From positions 175,172-239,171 of the forward strand of contig JAFPVJ010000012.1 of the NCBI GenBank assembly GCA_017400135.1: a stretch of DNA of 64,000 bases. Direction: 5' to 3'. The stretch comes from Bacteroidales bacterium. GTDB lineage: Bacteria; Bacteroidota; Bacteroidia; Bacteroidales; UBA932. The position numbers and the translations under genes were made by a program. This document shows, piece by piece, positions 59,795-64,000 of this stretch. The first letter of the stretch is position 1, and the number at the start of each line of letters is the position of its first letter. The notes under the pieces were generated by a model. The model made no database searches. It had not been told where the DNA came from and was given only the letters and a program-made list of their open reading frames with translations.

Positions 59795-61768
59795 TTATTT
59801 TCTCTCGGGCCGGGTCGCGAAGATCATGTAAAGGATGAGGCCCACGAAGGGGATGATGGCGATGGCTTCGCCGTACTGCGCATTCCAGCCGGTCAGGAAC
59901 CAGTCGACATTGGCGAACTTGAGGATGGCGCTCACGACACCCATCAGGGCGCCGCCGGCGATGAAGCCGCTGGCGATCAGGGTTCCCTTCTCCTGCCGTG
60001 CCGCATTGACGGCGGCATCCTTGCTGCGGGTGCTCACGAACCAGGCGACGGCGCCTCCGATGAGCAGCGGGAGGTTGAGGTCGATCGGGATGAACATGCC
60101 CAGGCAGAAGGCGAGGGCCGGCACCTTGAAGACCGTCAGGAGTATGGCGATCACGGCACCGATGCCGTAGAGCAGCCAGGGAGCGTTGCCGCCGTTCATC
60201 ATCGGCTGGATGACGGCCGCCATCGCGTTGGCCTGCGGAGCGACGAGCGCGCCTTCTCCGGTGAATCCGTAGGTCTTGTCCAGGATCATCATGACGCCGG
60301 CGACAGTCGCGGCGGCCACCAGGGTTCCGAGGAATTTCCAGGTCTCCTGCTTGGCGGGCGTCGTGCCGATCCAGTAGCCGATCTTGAGGTCGGTGATGAA
60401 ACCGCCGGCCATCGAAAGCGCGGTGCAGACCACGCCGCCGATGATCATCGCGGCGCACATGCCGGCGTTGCCTTTCAGCCCGACGGCGACAAGTACCAGG
60501 GCGGTGATGATCAGGGTCATGATGGTCATGCCGCTGACCGGGTTGGTGCCGACGATGGCGATGGCGTTCGCCGCCACGGTGGTGAAGAGGAAGGCGATGA
60601 CGGCAACGATCAGGACGCCGATGAGCGCCTGCCAGACATTGTTGACGACGCCGCCGAAGGCGAAGAAGGCGAAGACGGCGAGCAGGGCGATGACGATGCC
60701 GGTGACGACGGTCTTCATCTTGATGTCCTTGTCGGTCCGGGGGACTTCGGCTGTCGTCTCACCGGGCTTGCGCCTGAATTCGCCGGCCGCCAGGCCGACC
60801 GCGGACTTGATCACGCCGGCCGACTTGATGATGCCGATGATGCCGGCGGTCGCGATGCCGCCGATGCCGATGTGGCGGGCATATTCCTTGAAAATCTGTT
60901 CGGGCGCCATCGCGCCGATGGTCTGGGTGATGCCGGAGCCCATCAGGTCGATGACGCTGCCGCCCCAGATCAGGTTCATCAGCGGGATGATGACCAGCCA
61001 GACAAGGAAACTGCCGCAGCAGATGATGAAGGAATATTTGAGGCCGATGATGTAACCCAGGCCGAGGACGGCCGCGCCCGTATTGAGCTTCAGCACGACC
61101 TTGGCCTTGTCGGCGACGACCTGGCCCCAGTGCATGACCGTCGTGGTCAGGGTTTCGCTCCAGGCGCCGAAGGTAGCCACGATGAAATCATATAGACCGC
61201 CGATCAGACCGCTGATCAGCAAGGTCTTGGCGCTCTTGCCGCCGCTCTCCCCGCTGACCAGGACCTGGGTGGTCGCGGTCGCTTCCGGGAAGGGATACTT
61301 GCCGTGCATATCCTTGACGAAGTATTTCCGGAAGGGAATGAGGAAGAGGATGCCGAGCACGCCGCCGAGGAGCGAGGAGAGGAACATCTGCCAGAAGTTG
61401 ACTTCCAGGCCCAGGATGTAGATGGCGGGCAGGGTGAAGATGGCACCGGCCACGATCACGCCCGAGCAGGCGCCGATGGACTGGATGATGACGTTCTGGC
61501 CCAGGCCTCCCTTCTTGCCGAGGGCGGAGGTGAATCCGACGGCGAGGATGGCGATCGGGATGGCCGCTTCGAAGACCTGGCCGACCTTGAGGCCGAGGTA
61601 GGCCGCGGCGGCGGAGAAGATGACGGTCATCAGCAGGCCTATGATGACGGAATAGGCGGTGACTTCGGGATAGCTTTTCCCCGCTTTGAGCAGGGGCTCG
61701 TAGGTTTCGCCCGGTTTCAGCTCGCGGCTGGCGTTTTCCGGCAGGGAAATGGGTTTGTTCTCGTCCAT
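59795..61768 (-). CDS. OPT-family oligopeptide transporter
   Basis: 657 residues starting at MDENKPISLP. About fifteen membrane helices. Family blocks are SYPEVTAYSVIIGLLMTVIFSAAAAYLGLKVGQVFEAAIP, GLGQNVIIQSIGACSGVIVAGAIFTLPAIYIL, GKYPFPEATATTQVLVSGESGG (the conserved P-x-P-E-A-x-A loop), and FCLGMFIPIDLNLPLLIGG. It probably imports small peptides with protons. Longer starts on this strand would run into the rRNA promoter region and lack the normal Met-Asp-Glu start. It is divergent from the 23S rRNA gene. Confidence 0.92.
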   Translation of the reverse strand: MDENKPISLPENASRELKPGETYEPLLKAGKSYPEVTAYSVIIGLLMTVIFSAAAAYLGLKVGQVFEAAIPIAILAVGFTSALGKKGGLGQNVIIQSIGACSGVIVAGAIFTLPAIYILGLEVNFWQMFLSSLLGGVLGILFLIPFRKYFVKDMHGKYPFPEATATTQVLVSGESGGKSAKTLLISGLIGGLYDFIVATFGAWSETLTTTVMHWGQVVADKAKVVLKLNTGAAVLGLGYIIGLKYSFIICCGSFLVWLVIIPLMNLIWGGSVIDLMGSGITQTIGAMAPEQIFKEYARHIGIGGIATAGIIGIIKSAGVIKSAVGLAAGEFRRKPGETTAEVPRTDKDIKMKTVVTGIVIALLAVFAFFAFGGVVNNVWQALIGVLIVAVIAFLFTTVAANAIAIVGTNPVSGMTIMTLIITALVLVAVGLKGNAGMCAAMIIGGVVCTALSMAGGFITDLKIGYWIGTTPAKQETWKFLGTLVAAATVAGVMMILDKTYGFTGEGALVAPQANAMAAVIQPMMNGGNAPWLLYGIGAVIAILLTVFKVPALAFCLGMFIPIDLNLPLLIGGAVAWFVSTRSKDAAVNAARQEKGTLIASGFIAGGALMGVVSAILKFANVDWFLTGWNAQYGEAIAIIPFVGLILYMIFATRPERK

Positions 61769-61855
61769 TGTTTTCGTTTTTACCTTGTAAATATAATATA
61801 AAAAAGGGCCGGAGGGATGCCTGGAAGTGGAAAAATCAAAAAAAACCAAAAAAGA

Positions 61856-61886
61856 TTTGCAAGTCCGAAAAAAGTCCTTATCTTTG
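61856..61886 (+). promoter_or_regulatory. Strong rRNA promoter upstream of 23S
   Basis: TTTG at 61856-61859, a 19-bp spacer and TATCTTTG at 61879-61886 match both parts of the Bacteroidota housekeeping promoter exactly. An A/T-rich stretch precedes it. The leader to about 62103 contains GTTCATTGACAAG, which resembles the leader normally found before 16S genes, but no 16S rRNA or tRNA gene. The 335-nt gap 61769-62103 holds only this promoter and leader. Confidence 0.8.
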
Positions 61887-62103
61887 CAGCCCGTTTTGAA
61901 AAAAGCGGTAGTTCATTGACAAGTTTGAGAAAGATAACGAGGTAAAGAAAAACAAGAAGCAAATTGATCAGTTTTATTTTCTTTTAAACACAACGAGTTT
62001 TTTCGAGAGTTGAAGAAAGGGACTGCAATTTCATAGGCAACGAGTACAATTATTTGAGACGTTGAAGTGCAATAAATTCAAAGTCGCGAATGATTCACTT
62101 ACG

Positions 62104-64000
62104 GAGAAAGAGAAGAAGAGCGAACGGAGGATGCCTAGGCTTCCGGTGGCGACGAAGGACGCGGTAAGCTGCGAAAAGCTCCGGGGATCCGCAAACAGGA
62201 AGTGATCCGGAGATGTCCGAATGGGGCAACCCATGCAGTTGAAGGCTGCATACCGGCAATTGCCGGGGCGAACGGGGGGAACTGAAACATCTTAGTACCC
62301 CCAGGAAGAGAAAGAAACATCGATTCCCTGAGTAGTGGCGAGCGAAAGGGGAAGAGCCCAAACCGCCGACGTTACGGCGCCGGCGGGGTTGTAGGAGTTA
62401 TCATGAAGAGTCGAGCGTCGAACTGGAACGGTCTGGAAAGTCCGTCCGCAGAGGGTGATAGTCCCGTACAGGCAAGACCTGCCCGACCAAGATAACCACC
62501 TGAGTAAGGCGGGACACGTGGAACCCTGTCTGAATCCGCGGCGACCATGCCGCAAGGCTAAATACATCCGGAAGACCGATAGTGAACCAGTACCGTGAGG
62601 GAAAGGTGGGAAGCACCCCGAACAGGGGAGTGAAACAGAACCTGAAACCGTTCGTTTACAAGCGGTCGGAGCCCGAGAGGGCGACGGCGTGCCTTTTGCA
62701 TAATGAGCCTACGAGTTGCTTCATACCGGCGAGGTTAAGTCCTTCAGGGACTGGAGCCGCAGCGAGAGCGAGTCTGAACAGGGCGCTTATAGTCGGTATG
62801 AGCAGACGCGAAACCTAGTGATCTACCCATGTCCAGGGTGAAGTGGAGGTAACACTCCATGGAGGCCCGAACCAGTTTCCGTTGAAAAGGGCTTGGATGA
62901 GGCGTGGGTAGGAGTGAAAGGCCAATCAAACTGGGAGATAGCTCGTACTCCCCGAAATGTCTTTAGGGACAGCCTCGGTCATGACTGCGTGAGGTAGAGC
63001 TACCGATAGGAAGAGAGGGCTTCATCGCCTATCGATTCCTGACGAACTCCGAATGCGCGCAGCCCAGAGACCGGGAGTGAGTCGTCGGGTGCTAATATCC
63101 GTCGGCGAAAGGGTAAGAGCCCAGCCCACCGGCTAAGGCCCCCAAGAGCAGTTTAAGTTGAGACAGAACGAGGTGACATCGCATGGACAGCTAGGATGTT
63201 AGCTTGGAAGCAGCTATTCATTCAAAGAGTGCGTAACAGCTCACTAGTCGAGCGATGACGCGTGGATGATGACCGGGCATCAAGACTGCCGCCGAAGCCG
63301 TGGACGCGCGAGAGATCGTGCGTGGTAGGGGAGCATTCCGCTCGGCGCCGAAGGCGGACCCGCGAGGGCCGCTGGAGCGTGCGGAAACGAAAATGTAGGC
63401 ATAAGTAACGACAATGATTATAGAAATAATCACACCGAAAACCCCAGGTTTCCTCAGCAACGCTAAACGTCTGAGGGTAAGTCGGGACCTAAGGGGAAGC
63501 CGAGAGGCGCACCCGATGGCAAAAAGGTTAACATTCCTTTACCCGCATCACGGGAGAAGCAGAGACCGAGGAGTGACACTGCCGCCACCTGACGGAATAG
63601 GTGGTTGAAGGGCGTAGGCGAAAGTTGAACCCCGACAGTACCGCGCGTCTTCGGACAAGCGGACAGTGCAGGTAATCAGACTTGCAAGAAAATCTGCGGA
63701 TCGTTAAGAGTGATGCGGCCCGTACCGTAAACCGACACAGGTGGGTGAGGAGAGAATCCTAAGGTGCTCGAGTGAATCATGGCTAAGGAACTAGGCAAAT
63801 TGACCGCGTAACTTCGGGAGAAGCGGACCCTGGCGACAGGGCGCAGAGAAATGGCCCAGGCGACTGTTTACCAAAAACACATGGCTACGCTAAATCGTTA
63901 AGATGACATATGTGGCCTGACACCTGCCCGGTGCCGGAAGGTTAAGAGGGGGGCTCAGCGCAAGCGAAGGTCTGAATCGAAGCCCCGGTAAACGGCGGCC
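62104..64000 (+). rRNA. 23S ribosomal RNA (5' part, cut by the window end)
   Basis: CGGAGGATGCC near 62125 aligns with the conserved start region of 23S rRNA, which sets the 5' end near 62104. Hallmarks follow in order: GAACTGAAACATCTTAGTA near 62278, GAGTAGTGGCGAGCGAA near 62330, GGTGATAGTCCCGTA near 62454, GTAACAGCTCACTAGTCGAG near 63234, and GACACCTGCCCGGTGCCGGAAGG ending with GTAAACGGCGGCC at the window end (near E. coli position 1920). About two thirds of the gene is present. The small open frames inside it are not genes. Confidence 0.97.

Noticed and set aside
61887-62103. Possible 16S rRNA fragment or spacer tRNA before 23S
   Set aside because: No conserved 16S block and no cloverleaf could be found; only a leader with a 16S-leader-like motif.
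62104-64000. Small open frames within the 23S region
   Set aside because: The sequence matches conserved 23S rRNA blocks throughout.

Overview
The window comes from a Bacteroidota genome, most likely an uncultured gut or rumen Bacteroidales. The evidence is two SusC/SusD pairs, many lipoproteins with short Bacteroidota-type signal peptides, almost no Shine-Dalgarno sequences, and repeated promoters of the TTTG-N19-TAnnTTTG type ending a few bases before start codons. Most of the window is GC-rich. About 3.8-7.7 kb is visibly AT-richer and looks like an accessory region.

Layout. 0-1.8 kb holds the 3' part of a secreted-glycan-type alpha/alpha-barrel protein with an uncharacterised C-terminal domain. 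1.8-8.1 kb is an accessory region: a DUF1016/YhcG-type nuclease gene bracketed by long direct repeats, four orphan secreted or lipoprotein genes, and many dispersed hairpin and palindrome elements, ending at a tRNA-Leu(CAA). 8.2-10.8 kb holds a divergent metallophosphoesterase and an acyltransferase. 10.9-15.8 kb is a first SusC/SusD pair. 15.9-17.1 kb (minus) is a cellobiose/mannobiose 2-epimerase, and 17.2-18.1 kb an AraC regulator. 18.2-40.0 kb is one tightly packed operon of eleven genes: SusC, SusD, two surface glycan-binding lipoproteins, GH26, GH5, GH26, GH130, an MFS transporter fused to a GH5, GH94 and GH31. 40-48.5 kb holds creD, gltS, a propeller-like lipoprotein, a glycosyltransferase, a GH3 and an HGSNAT-like membrane acyltransferase. 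48.5-61.8 kb is mostly core metabolism and envelope biogenesis: a fused aroD-aroA, an alpha/beta hydrolase, pepT, ybaK, an NlpC/P60 protein, an OstA-like protein, two SurA/PpiC-type proteins and an OPT transporter. 62.1 kb to the end is the 5' two thirds of a 23S rRNA gene with its own promoter and no 16S or spacer tRNA in front of it.

How it works together. The 18-40 kb operon plus the epimerase reads as a beta-mannan/glucomannan utilisation locus. Surface binding proteins and SusC/D capture and import the glycan, and GH26 and GH5 enzymes cut it. A GPH/MFS transporter passes short oligosaccharides into the cytoplasm. There the 2-epimerase converts Man-Man to Man-Glc, GH130 phosphorolyses Man-Glc, and GH94 phosphorolyses cellobiose, giving sugar phosphates without spending ATP. 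A PA14-containing GH31 of the alpha-xylosidase type and a GH5_4-like enzyme suggest that xyloglucan or mixed hemicellulose is also handled.

The two observations most worth following are the transporter-GH5 fusion, where a 13th membrane segment should place the hydrolase in the periplasm beside its transporter, and a family of hairpin elements at 1.98, 3.61, 6.51 and 7.97 kb. These hairpins share framing sequences and loop size while their stems differ by compensating changes. Two of them bracket the DUF1016 nuclease gene.
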